Origin: an uncultured Coriobacteriaceae bacterium
Lineage (GTDB): Bacteria > Actinomycetota > Coriobacteriia > Coriobacteriales > Coriobacteriaceae
Assembly (NCBI GenBank): GCA_949298635.1
Contig: CASFXG010000015.1
Location: 25,868 to 89,867 of the forward strand
Reading direction: 5' to 3'
DNA length: 64,000 bases
The notes beneath the pieces are model-generated. The model made no database searches. It saw nothing but the letters and a program-made list of their open reading frames with translations, and was not told where the DNA came from. Shown piece after piece: positions 52,516 through 60,999 of the stretch. How positions within the stretch are numbered: position 1 is the stretch's first letter; every line of letters starts with the position of its first letter. A program made the translations under genes and the position numbers.

Positions 52516-54477
52516 CTACTCGAGCTCGAATGCTCCCGTGTAGAGCTGGTAGTACACGCCGCGCTTCGCGATGAGCTCGTCGTGGCTGCCGCGCTCGATG
52601 ATGCGGCCGTGGTCGAGCACGATGATCGCGTCGGAGTTGCGCACGGTGGAGAGGCGGTGCGCGATGACGAACGTGGTGCGCCCGTTCATGAGCGCGTCCA
52701 TGCCCTTCTGCACGATCGCCTCGGTGCGCGTGTCGATAGACGACGTCGCCTCGTCGAGGATCATGACCGGCGGGTCGGCCACCGCGGCGCGCGAGATTGA
52801 GAGCAGCTGGCGCTGACCCTGCGACAGGTTCGAGCCGTTGTCCGTGAGCATGGTGTTGTAGCCCTCGGGTAGGCGCTCGATGAATCCGTGCGCGCCGGCG
52901 AGCTTCGCCGCGGCGATGCACTCCTCGTCGGTCGCGTCGAGACGGCCGTAGCGGATGTTGTCCATGACGGTGCCGGTGAACAGGTTCACGTCCTGCAGCA
53001 CCATGCCGAGCGAACGGCGCAGGTCGTCCTTCTTGATCTTGTTGATGTTGATGCCGTCGTAGCGGATCTTGCCGTCGGCGATGTCGTAGAAGCGGTTGAT
53101 GAGGTTCGTGATGGTGGTCTTGCCCGCGCCGGTAGCGCCCACGAAGGCGATCTTCTGGCCGGGCTCCGCCCACACGCTCACGTCGTGCAGCACCGTGTGC
53201 CCGGGCTCGTAGCCAAAGTCCACGTGGTTCAGGCGCACGTCGCCCTGAAGCGGCACGAGCTCCACGCTGCCGTCGTGGTGCGGCCACTTCCATGCCCAGC
53301 GGCCGGTGCGCTTATCGCACTCCACGAGCTTGCCGTCCTGCATGCGGGTGTTCACGAGCGTCACGTAGCCCTCATCGGTCTCGGGCTCCTCGTCGAGTAG
53401 CTCGAAGAGGCGCTCGGCGCCAGCGAGACCCATGACTACGGCGTTGATCTGCTGCGAGATCTGGCCGATCTGGCCTGCGAACTGCTTGGTCATGTTGAGG
53501 AACGGCACCGTGACCGCGATGGAGAAGGCGAGGCCGGAGATGGAGAGGTTCGGCACGCCGAGCTCGATGAACACGCCGCCCATGAGCGCCACGATGACAT
53601 ACATGAGGTTGCCGAGGTTCATGAGGATGGGGCCGAGCGTGTTGGAGTACATGTTTGCCGCGCGCGCCGCCTGGAAGAGCGCCTCGTTGCGCACGTCGAA
53701 GTCGTCCTGCGCCGCGTCCTCGTGGCAGAAGACCTTCACGACGCGCTGGCCGTTCATGATCTCTTCCACGTGGCCCTCGACGATGCCGATCTCGCGCTGC
53801 TGCGCCACGAAGTTCTTCGCGGAGCGGCCGCCGAGCTGCTTGGTCACATACGACATGAACAGCACACCCGCCACGATGATGATGCACATCCACACGCTGT
53901 AGTACAGCATGACGCAGACCACGGAGATGCAGGTTACGATCGTGAGCGTGATGTTCGGCAACGACTGGCCGATCATCTGGCGCAGCGCGTCGATGTCGTT
54001 GGTGTAGTGGCTCATGATATCGCCGCGCTGGTGCGTGTCGAAGAAGCGGATGGGCAGGTCCTGCATGTGGTCGAAGACCTTCTCACGGAACTTCTCGAGC
54101 GAGCCCTGCGTGACGACGGCCATGACGCGGTTCCACGTGAAGCTCAGCGTGAGTGACACGGCGTAGATGCAGATGAGCGTGAGCACGATGGTGCGGATGG
54201 GGCCAGACGCGCTTGCCCAATCGCCGGATTCCCACGTGGCGGTCACGACCTCGAGGGCACGCTGCATGAAGGTCGCGGGCAGTGCCGAGAGGATGGAGTT
54301 GGCCACCAGGCAGCAGAAGACGAGCGGCAGGAGCTTGGGATAGAACGAGAACAGGGTGCGCAAGAGGCGGATGAGCGTTTTGCCCTTGCCGCCCTTGGGC
54401 TTCGCCGGGGCCTTGCTGCGGCCGGCAACGTTTTGACGATTGGCTTCGTACTGTTCGCGTGCATCGTTAGCGGGCAT
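52516..54477 (-). CDS. ABC exporter half-transporter, second subunit of a pair
   Basis: The 653-residue protein has an exporter membrane domain (about 50-350) and an ATPase domain with Walker A GATGAGKTT, signature LSQGQRQLL and Walker B MILDEATSSID, then IAHRLST. An insertion of about 40 residues near 395-435 (NTRMQDGKLVECDKRTGRWA) between the domains is unusual. Its start overlaps the stop of the partner gene by 11 bases, so the two are translated together and very likely form a heterodimer. AAGGAGGTG precedes ATG 54477. The MarR gene upstream suggests export of a toxic compound. Confidence 0.92.
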   Translation of the reverse strand: MPANDAREQYEANRQNVAGRSKAPAKPKGGKGKTLIRLLRTLFSFYPKLLPLVFCCLVANSILSALPATFMQRALEVVTATWESGDWASASGPIRTIVLTLICIYAVSLTLSFTWNRVMAVVTQGSLEKFREKVFDHMQDLPIRFFDTHQRGDIMSHYTNDIDALRQMIGQSLPNITLTIVTCISVVCVMLYYSVWMCIIIVAGVLFMSYVTKQLGGRSAKNFVAQQREIGIVEGHVEEIMNGQRVVKVFCHEDAAQDDFDVRNEALFQAARAANMYSNTLGPILMNLGNLMYVIVALMGGVFIELGVPNLSISGLAFSIAVTVPFLNMTKQFAGQIGQISQQINAVVMGLAGAERLFELLDEEPETDEGYVTLVNTRMQDGKLVECDKRTGRWAWKWPHHDGSVELVPLQGDVRLNHVDFGYEPGHTVLHDVSVWAEPGQKIAFVGATGAGKTTITNLINRFYDIADGKIRYDGININKIKKDDLRRSLGMVLQDVNLFTGTVMDNIRYGRLDATDEECIAAAKLAGAHGFIERLPEGYNTMLTDNGSNLSQGQRQLLSISRAAVADPPVMILDEATSSIDTRTEAIVQKGMDALMNGRTTFVIAHRLSTVRNSDAIIVLDHGRIIERGSHDELIAKRGVYYQLYTGAFELE

Positions 54478-56284
54478 CGGCGGCACCTCCTTCCTGGGTT
54501 GCGGCATCTTGGGCGGGAGCCTCCGCGGGTGCGGACGCGGCCTCCGCATCTTCCTCGCTCATGCGGTTCTGGCTCTCGTAGGTGTCGCGGTAGATGTCGC
54601 AGGTCTGCATGAGCTCGTCGTGTGTGCCCAGGCCGGCGATGTGGCCGTTGTCGAGCACGAGGATGCGGTCCGCATGCTCCACGGAGCTCGTGCGCTGCGC
54701 AATGATGATCTTCGTAGTTTCGGACAGGTACTGCGCCAGACCCTCGCGGATGAGCGCGTCGGTCTTGGTGTCCACGGCGCTCGTCGAGTCGTCGAGGATG
54801 AGCACCTTCGGATGCTTCAGCAGAGCGCGTGCGATGCACAGACGCTGCTTCTGGCCGCCGGAGACGTTCGTGCCGCCCTGCTCGATGTACGTGTCGTACT
54901 TCTTGGGGAAGCCCTGGACGAACTCATCGGCCTGCGCGAGCTCGCACACTTCTTTGATCTCGTCGTCGGTGGCGTCTTCCTTGCCCCAGCGCAGGTTCTC
55001 CTTGATGGTGCCGGAGAACAGCACGTTTTTCTGCAGCACCACAGCGACGTTGTTGCGCAGGTACTCGAGGTCGTAGTCGCGCACGTCCACGCCGCCGACG
55101 CGCACGGAGCCCTCCGTCACGTCGTACAGGCGGCTGATGAGGTTCACGAGCGAAGTCTTCGCCGAACCGGTGCCGCCCATGATGCCGATGGTCTCGCCGC
55201 TCTTGATGTGCAGGTCGATCTCGGCGAGCGCGCGGTGCTCGGCCTTTTCGGAATACTTGAACGTCACGTTGTCGAAGTCGATCGAGCCGTCCTTCATATA
55301 GGTGACCGGGTGCTCCGGGTTCTTGATGGTGGGCTCGGTCTCGATGACCTCCACGATGCGCTCGGCGCTCTCCTGCGCCATGGTGATCATGGCGAAGACC
55401 ATCGACACCATCATGAGCGCCATGAGGATCATGAAGCCGTAGGTGGTGAGGGCGCTGAACTGGCCGACGTTCATGAGGGTACCCTGGCTGGAGATGATGA
55501 GGTAGCTGCCGAACTGGATGACGATGACGAACACCGCGTTCACCGAGAAGTTCATCATGGGGTTGTTGAGCGCGAGGATCTTCTCGGCGCGGGTGAAGTC
55601 GGCGCACACGTCCTGCGCGGCGCGGCCGAACTTCTGCTTCTCATACTCCTGGCGCACATAGCTCTTCACGTCGCGCATGCCGGTGACGTTCTCCTCGATG
55701 GACTCGTTGAGCGCGTCGTACTTGCGGAACACGGCACGGAAGATGGGATGCACGGTGCGCACGACCTTGAAGAGGCCGAAGCCCAGGAGCGGGACGATAA
55801 CCACGAACACAGCGGCCAAGGGGCCGGCCATGATGAAGGCCATGACGATGCCACAGATGAGGAGCATCGGGCAGCGCACGGCGGTGCGGATGATCATCAT
55901 GTAGGCGAGCTGCACGTTCGTGACGTCCGTGGTGAGGCGCGTGACGAGCGAGGAGCTCGAGAACTGGTCGATGTTGGCGAAGCTGAAGCGTTGCACCGCG
56001 GCAAAGACGTCGTGGCGCAGGTTCTTCGCGAAGCCGCAGCTGGCCTGGCTGCAGGTGATGCCCGCGCCGATGCCGAATGCCAGCGAGGCGAGCGCCATAC
56101 CCACGAGCACGCCGGCGTACGGCAGGAGCTGCGCAAGCGTCGCGCCGGCCTGGATGGCGTTGATGAGCTGCGCCGTCACGAAGGGGATGGCCACCTCCAT
56201 AACGACTTCGCCGAGCACGATGATCGGCGTCGCCACGGCGGCGCGCCGGTACTCGCGGATGCTTGCCATGAGCGTTTTGATCAT
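54467..56284 (-). CDS. ABC exporter half-transporter, first subunit of a pair
   Basis: The 605-residue protein has six transmembrane helices (about 15-310) and an ATPase domain with Walker A GGTGSAKTSL, signature VSGGQKQRL and Walker B LILDDSTSAVD. The Walker A has Ala-Lys where Gly-Lys is usual, and the catalytic Glu after Walker B is Asp, so one ATP site of the heterodimer is probably degenerate, as in BmrCD/TM287-288-type exporters. After the signature IIAQRTSS replaces the His switch with Gln, in line with this. ATG 56284 overlaps the MarR stop by two bases. Confidence 0.92.
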   Translation of the reverse strand: MIKTLMASIREYRRAAVATPIIVLGEVVMEVAIPFVTAQLINAIQAGATLAQLLPYAGVLVGMALASLAFGIGAGITCSQASCGFAKNLRHDVFAAVQRFSFANIDQFSSSSLVTRLTTDVTNVQLAYMMIIRTAVRCPMLLICGIVMAFIMAGPLAAVFVVIVPLLGFGLFKVVRTVHPIFRAVFRKYDALNESIEENVTGMRDVKSYVRQEYEKQKFGRAAQDVCADFTRAEKILALNNPMMNFSVNAVFVIVIQFGSYLIISSQGTLMNVGQFSALTTYGFMILMALMMVSMVFAMITMAQESAERIVEVIETEPTIKNPEHPVTYMKDGSIDFDNVTFKYSEKAEHRALAEIDLHIKSGETIGIMGGTGSAKTSLVNLISRLYDVTEGSVRVGGVDVRDYDLEYLRNNVAVVLQKNVLFSGTIKENLRWGKEDATDDEIKEVCELAQADEFVQGFPKKYDTYIEQGGTNVSGGQKQRLCIARALLKHPKVLILDDSTSAVDTKTDALIREGLAQYLSETTKIIIAQRTSSVEHADRILVLDNGHIAGLGTHDELMQTCDIYRDTYESQNRMSEEDAEAASAPAEAPAQDAATQEGGAADAR

Positions 56285-56835
56285 GCAAGTTCCTCCCAAC
56301 GGTTACGGATCTTTTCGAGCAGGACGATGAGCTCGTCTTGCTCCTCATCGGTTAGGTTCGAGAATGCCTGTTCGCGGAAGGCTTTGTGCGCTTCGAGAGC
56401 GCGCTGCGCCTCCTGTTCGCCCGCTTCGGTGAGGCGGACGGTGAGGGCACGGCGATCGCGTGGGTCGCGTGTGCGCTCAATGAGGCCGGCGGCTTCGATC
56501 TTCGCCAAGATCTCGGAGAGCGAGCCCGCTTTGAGCTCGAATTGGCCGCCGAGCTCGAGCTGCGACATGCTGCCGCCGGCGCGGTGCAGCTTGCACAGGA
56601 TGGGCTCTCGGCCAGAACGGCCGCCGCCGTGGAAGTGCAGGTAATGGCCGCAGAAGCCGAGGCCGCGCAAGATGCGATCCGCACGCGGCGGCTCGCCTGC
56701 CTCCGCGCTTGCGGCCGGGGCGGGATGTTCGGCCGCCTTGGCGCGGCCAGCCGGTTCGGGCTGCGCGGCTGCGACGTCGCTCTGCGCTCGGTCGCCTTCT
56801 TCGGCGGGCTGTTCATCAGATAGATGATTTCCCAT
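56281..56835 (-). CDS. MarR-family regulator
   Basis: The 184-residue winged-helix protein has an Ala/Pro/Glu-rich N-terminal extension of about 45 residues, then a MarR domain: ILCKLHRAGGSMSQLELGGQ, LSEILAKIEAAGLIERTRDP with RDRRALTVRLTEAGE as the wing. It is first in an operon with two exporter genes, joined by an ATGA overlap, and likely represses its own operon through the dyads upstream. ATG 56835 follows GAAGGAGG. Confidence 0.92.
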   Translation of the reverse strand: MGNHLSDEQPAEEGDRAQSDVAAAQPEPAGRAKAAEHPAPAASAEAGEPPRADRILRGLGFCGHYLHFHGGGRSGREPILCKLHRAGGSMSQLELGGQFELKAGSLSEILAKIEAAGLIERTRDPRDRRALTVRLTEAGEQEAQRALEAHKAFREQAFSNLTDEEQDELIVLLEKIRNRWEELA

Positions 56836-56861
56836 GGAGTTCGATACCTCCTTCAATCATA

Positions 56862-56923
56862 TAGGTACCTAATCATTTTTTGTGCTTGAATAGGCTACTA
56901 CCGCGTACCTAGATGTCAAGGTA
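56862..56923 (-). promoter_or_regulatory. MarR operon promoter and operator dyads
   Basis: On the minus strand a consensus TTGACA (56919-56914) lies inside the dyad TACCT-N8-AGGTA (56906-56923), and a second palindrome TAGGTACCTA (56862-56871) lies just before the ribosome site. GGTACC thus recurs at both sites, 50 bp apart. The -10 is probably near CCTATT (about 56895-56890). Binding of MarR would cover the -35 and the transcript start. Confidence 0.65.
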
Positions 56924-57027
56924 CCAAAATAATATTTTCGCATTCATTTCACGCCGCCGCGCCGCTCCCGTCATCGCGCCGCGCCGCCTCTGCGCTTTCA
57001 CCTGTTCTGGTCGCGAATCGTTGCGTA

Positions 57028-57097
57028 CTAAAAATTGCCGAAACCGTCACGAAGGGACGAATTCGATCGCCTTCGTGACGGTTTCGGCAAATTTTAG
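57028..57097. repeat. 28-bp inverted repeat (GCCGAAACCGTCACGAAGG family), left copy
   Basis: Arms 57028-57055 and 57070-57097 match at 27 of 28 positions around a 14-base loop. A nearly identical element lies at 58449-58522. The surrounding 56924-57374 otherwise shows no gene. Confidence 0.88.
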
Positions 57098-57374
57098 CAT
57101 CGAGGGGTGTGTTGTCGCGGCGTGTTCTATGGCCGACAAGCTAAAACGCGTGCACAGCGTACTACTGACAATGGAGCGCATGCCGTTCGCTGCCGTTCCA
57201 CCGTGAAAACAGAACCGCTCGCCGATTCTTTTCGATTTGTCGCGCATGCGCGCCGAGTGAAACGCCCTACAAGCTGCAGTGCCAGATTTGTGTCAGAAAC
57301 ATGCAAGGTTTTTGATGGTTCCGTAGGTATCTACCTGCGGCTATCGTGTTGTAAAGCATATGATGGGAGGAAAC

Positions 57375-58406
57375 GTGATCAGGAAGAGCACAAGGTGGGA
57401 AGAGCTTGGCTGCCGCATGCGCGAAGAGGCGACCTTGCGGCGGTGCTACGCGGCTGGCGATTATCAAGAGGCGAGGCTGCTTAGAAGGCGCAAAATCTCA
57501 GGAGATGTCACAGAACCGTTTCCCGGTCTGTTTGCGTTTGAAGAGTATTGAAGCAAACTCGCGCCGGACGAGCGCATGCGACATATTATTCGGGCGTATG
57601 GCAGGAAGCATCCCGAGACGGTGTTCTGCTCGACGAGCGCCGCTGTGATGCATCGGCTTCCGGTGAGTTATTCCGATCTCGGCTGTTTGCACGTATACAC
57701 GTCTGTTCATGGTCCTTCGGCAAGCTCTTCTCATGTGGTGAGGAGACAAGTGAGCGAGGTTCATAAAGAGCGCATCGACGGCGTGCTGGTGGCGAGTTTG
57801 GCGTACGCGACGGTGGAGACCATGTGCGACAGCAGCTTCGAAAACGGTCTCGCTGTTGCCGATGGTGCTTTGCGCCGGCTCAAAATTGAGCGCGAGCTGC
57901 TAGAGGAGGTTACCGAGAAACTCGCAGTCAGGCGTAAAGGCGTTGAGGTGGCTCGAGAGGTCGCACGATATGCAGATGGCCGCGCTGAAAGCGGGGGAGA
58001 ATCGATCGCGCGTGCGGTTATGATTCGTGAGGGTGTTCTGCCGAGCGACCTTCAGCGAGAGTTTCGAGATCCGCTAGATTCGCAGACGACGTATCGTGCA
58101 GACTTCGTGTTCGAGCTTGCATCGGGGAAAACCGTGATAGGCGAGTTCGACGGAAGAGCAAAATACGAGGATCCAGCCATGCTGGGCGAGCGGACAGCGC
58201 TTGATGCGTTACGTGAAGAGCGACAAAGGGAGTCGCGCATTACGCTGCTCGGTATGCCTGTCTTGCGGTTTACCTGGGGCGATGTGCGAAAGAGGGGTCG
58301 TCTTGCGGAAATGTTGCGAGTGGCAGGCGTTACTCCAGATACGCTTGGAGAACGAGATTATCGCGCGACGGCGCTGGGGCCTCCGCGGTTGTTTCCGCCA
58401 GCGTGA
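57375..58406 (+). pseudogene. AbiEi-like/PD-(D/E)XK protein gene with in-frame TGA
   Basis: Reading through TGA at 57549-57551 joins two pieces in one frame. The first ends KISGDVTEPFPGLFAFEEY; the second continues SKLAPDERMRHIIRAYGRKH and PETVFCSTSAAVMHRLPVSY. Related actinobacterial proteins have Trp at the stop position (Y-W-x-x-L), so a TGG to TGA change is likely. The N-terminal part resembles the AbiEi antitoxin-type helix-turn-helix family; the C-terminal part has YRADFVFELA and IGEFDGRAKYED, a PD-(D/E)XK nuclease-like motif. No AbiEii toxin gene is adjacent. Start GTG 57375 follows GGGAGG; ATG 57360 is an alternative. The gene is bracketed by two copies of the same palindromic repeat. 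Confidence 0.72.
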
Positions 58407-58448
58407 GCGGTCTGTTCGCGGCTGCGTCGCGCCTTGCCGCATCTTCGT

Positions 58449-58522
58449 TGCTAAAAATTGCCGAAACCGTCACGAAGGCAAGAATTCAGTCGCCTTCGTG
58501 ACGGTTTCGGCAATTTTTAGCA
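58449..58522. repeat. 31-bp perfect inverted repeat (GCCGAAACCGTCACGAAGG family), right copy
   Basis: Arms 58449-58479 and 58492-58522 are perfectly complementary around a 12-base loop. The arms match those of the copy at 57028-57097. Confidence 0.9.
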
Positions 58523-58624
58523 TGGAGATGGTTAAAGGTTAGGCAGGAGTCCGTGATAGCACGTGGATTTGCTACGATGGGCCCAGCAAAACACACAGGT
58601 GACAAAATGGGATTGAGGGGCACC

Positions 58625-59833
58625 ATGATCAACGAGACGATGTACGCGCGCGGGGCGGAGAGCTCCGTCATTCGCGAGATTTTCAGCTATGCGAACGAGC
58701 GGAAGGCGCAGATCGGCGAGGAGAACGTGTTCGACTTCAGCCTCGGCAACCCGAGTGTGCCGGCGCCGGACGCTGTCCGCGCAAGCATCGAGCGCTCGCT
58801 CGCCCTGCCGCCGGAGCAGCTCCATGGGTATACGCCGGCGCCCGGCTTGCCCGCGGCGCGCCAGGCAGTGGCGGATTCGCTGAACAGGCGCTTCGGCACC
58901 TCTTACGACGCGGTGGACGTTTTCATGACCGTGGGTGCGGCGGCATCGGTGTCGTGTGCGCTCCATGCGATCGCGTGCCCGGGCGAGGAGGTCATCGTCA
59001 TCGCGCCGTACTTCCCGGAGTACCGCGTGTGGATCGAGACGGCCGGCGCCGTCTGCGTGGAAGTGCTGGCGGATCCCGAGACGTTCCAAATCGACGTTGC
59101 GGCGGTCGCCGCGGCCATCACCCCACGCACGGCGGCCGTCATCATCGATTCGCCGAACAACCCCACCGGGGTGGTGTATCCGCGCGAGAACCTCGAGGCG
59201 CTTGCCGCCGCGCTGGAAGCGGCTAATGCCCGGCGCGAGGAGGAGTTCGGCCGCCCGCAGCCCATCGTTCTCATCTCCGACGAGCCGTACCGCGAGATCA
59301 CGTACGGCGCAGAGGTGCCGTGGGTGCCGAGTCTCTACGAGCACACGATCGTGTGCTATTCGTACAGCAAATCGCTGTCGCTGCCGGGCGAGCGTATCGG
59401 GTGGGTGCTCGTTCCGCAGGTGAGCGAGGGCGCGCGTCGCGTCATGTGCGCCGTGGCGGGCGCTGCGCGGTGCCTGGGCTTCGTGTGCGCGCCGGCGCTC
59501 TTCCAGCGCGTGATCGTCGACTGCGTGGACGAGCCTTCGGATGTCGAGGCGTACGCGCGCAATCGCGACCTGCTTTGCGGCGCGCTCAAGCGCTTCGGCT
59601 ACACGTACGTCGAGCCGGACGGCGCCTTCTACCTGTGGGTTCGCTCGCCCGATCCGGACGCGGAGGCGTTTTGCGAACGTGCTCGCACCTACGAGCTCCT
59701 GCCCGTGCCGTCCAACAGCTTCGGTGTTACGGGGTGGCTGCGCGTGGGCTATTGCGTGGCGGCCGAGGTCATCGAGTGTTCTCTGCCCGCATGGGAGCGT
59801 TTGGCGGAGGAATACGGGCTGCTGGAGCGATAG
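58625..59833 (+). CDS. PLP-dependent aminotransferase, class I/II
   Basis: The 402-residue fold-type I enzyme has the PLP Lys249 in SYSKSLSLPGERIGW, the cofactor-binding Asn and Asp/Tyr in DSPNNPTGVVYP and ISDEPYREI, and the carboxylate-binding Arg in WLRVGYC. FDFSLGNPSVPAPDAV at the N-terminus is typical of aspartate/aromatic-type aminotransferases. Substrate specificity is not clear. GAGGGG precedes ATG 58625. Confidence 0.92.
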   Translation: MINETMYARGAESSVIREIFSYANERKAQIGEENVFDFSLGNPSVPAPDAVRASIERSLALPPEQLHGYTPAPGLPAARQAVADSLNRRFGTSYDAVDVFMTVGAAASVSCALHAIACPGEEVIVIAPYFPEYRVWIETAGAVCVEVLADPETFQIDVAAVAAAITPRTAAVIIDSPNNPTGVVYPRENLEALAAALEAANARREEEFGRPQPIVLISDEPYREITYGAEVPWVPSLYEHTIVCYSYSKSLSLPGERIGWVLVPQVSEGARRVMCAVAGAARCLGFVCAPALFQRVIVDCVDEPSDVEAYARNRDLLCGALKRFGYTYVEPDGAFYLWVRSPDPDAEAFCERARTYELLPVPSNSFGVTGWLRVGYCVAAEVIECSLPAWERLAEEYGLLER

Positions 59834-59858
59834 CTGAGAGGACGGTATGCGGGGACGG

Positions 59859-59960
59859 CCGCGTAACATTACCCCAGGGGTTATTTTACATCTGTAGCAA
59901 CGTACGCTGATCAGGTGACGAAACTGCGGATGTAACATAACCCCTGGGGTAATGTTACGC
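59859..59960. repeat. 35-bp inverted repeat (CCCCAGGGG family)
   Basis: Arms 59859-59893 and 59926-59960 match at about 33 of 35 positions around a 32-base loop, the same loop length as the 14713-14830 element. It lies in the gap of about 300 bases between the aminotransferase and PHP genes, which has no other feature that I can support. Confidence 0.85.
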
Positions 59961-60129
59961 GGGATAATGTTATGCCGCTGTCCTACCGGGGCGCCATCCC
60001 ATGCGGCTTCTACGAAGCGTGCGTTTTACGCCGGTTTTCCCGGAAACCCGCGGCATAATGGCATAAAACGTGGACGCCGCGCGCGTGGCTGGTACGCTGC
60101 AGCCGGCATCGTCACGAAGGGGATGGCAC

Positions 60130-60999
60130 ATGGCACTCAGCATCAAGACCGATATCCACACACATACGCTGTTCTCGCGCCATGCGTATTCGACGCTGGC
60201 GGAGAACGTGGCGGCTGCCCGAGCAGCAGGTCTCGAGCTCTTGGGCTCCTCGGATCACATGAGCACGATGCTGTTCCCGGAGCCGCACCTGCGTAACTTC
60301 CAATTCTTCACCAATCAGATCATCTGGCCGCGCACGTGGGATGGGGTCACGCTGCTTCGCGCCGCCGAGGTGGACATTGTCTCCATCGAGGGCAGGCTTT
60401 TCGGCCAGGGCGTCACGTGCGCCAACAACATCACGACCGAAAGCTGCTCGCACGGCGACACGCTGTTCCGCCGCATCACACGCCAGCTCGACTACCTGGT
60501 TGCAAGCGTGCACGACCGCGCGTTCGCACGCGATGCGTCGGTTGCTCAGGCGACTGAGATGTATTTGAACGTCCTCGCCGAACCGAAGGTGTTCGTGCTT
60601 GGCCACACGGGTCGCGCGGGCGTTCCGTTCGATATCGACGCCGTGCTCACCGCTGCCAAGGAGCGCCATAAGCTCATCGAGATCAACGAGCACAGCATCG
60701 AGGGAGACCGCGAGGGATCAACATTCGACATGTGCCGTCGCATTGCAGAGCGCTGTGCCGAGCTCGGTGTGGGCATTTCCGTTTCGAGCGACGCGCATAT
60801 GGCGTACCAGATTGGGCAGTTCCCCAGCGTGAAGACCATGCTTGAGGAGATCCACTTCCCCCAGGAGCTCATCATGAACCGCGACCGCGAAACGATGCTC
60901 GCGACGCTTGCCGCGTCGGGCGTTTGCGACCTGAGAGATCTTGCGCATGTGAATGCGGAAGGGCAGGCGAAGGCGGTGGAACGGGAGCACCGTGCGTAG
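60130..60999 (+). CDS. PHP-domain phosphatase (YcdX-like)
   Basis: The 289-residue metal-dependent hydrolase has the four PHP motifs: TDIHTHTLFSRHAYST, LGSSDHMS, EINEHSIEGDREGS and SSDAHMAYQIG. Histidines and aspartates in these would bind a trinuclear metal site. The layout resembles E. coli YcdX and histidinol-phosphatase relatives. GAAGGGG lies before ATG 60130. It overlaps the start of the lipase gene. Confidence 0.9.
   Translation: MALSIKTDIHTHTLFSRHAYSTLAENVAAARAAGLELLGSSDHMSTMLFPEPHLRNFQFFTNQIIWPRTWDGVTLLRAAEVDIVSIEGRLFGQGVTCANNITTESCSHGDTLFRRITRQLDYLVASVHDRAFARDASVAQATEMYLNVLAEPKVFVLGHTGRAGVPFDIDAVLTAAKERHKLIEINEHSIEGDREGSTFDMCRRIAERCAELGVGISVSSDAHMAYQIGQFPSVKTMLEEIHFPQELIMNRDRETMLATLAASGVCDLRDLAHVNAEGQAKAVEREHRA

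Noticed and set aside
57549..57551. TGA as a selenocysteine codon in the AbiEi-like gene
   Set aside because: Relatives have Trp at this place, the context is not a redox site, and no obvious SECIS-like hairpin follows immediately.
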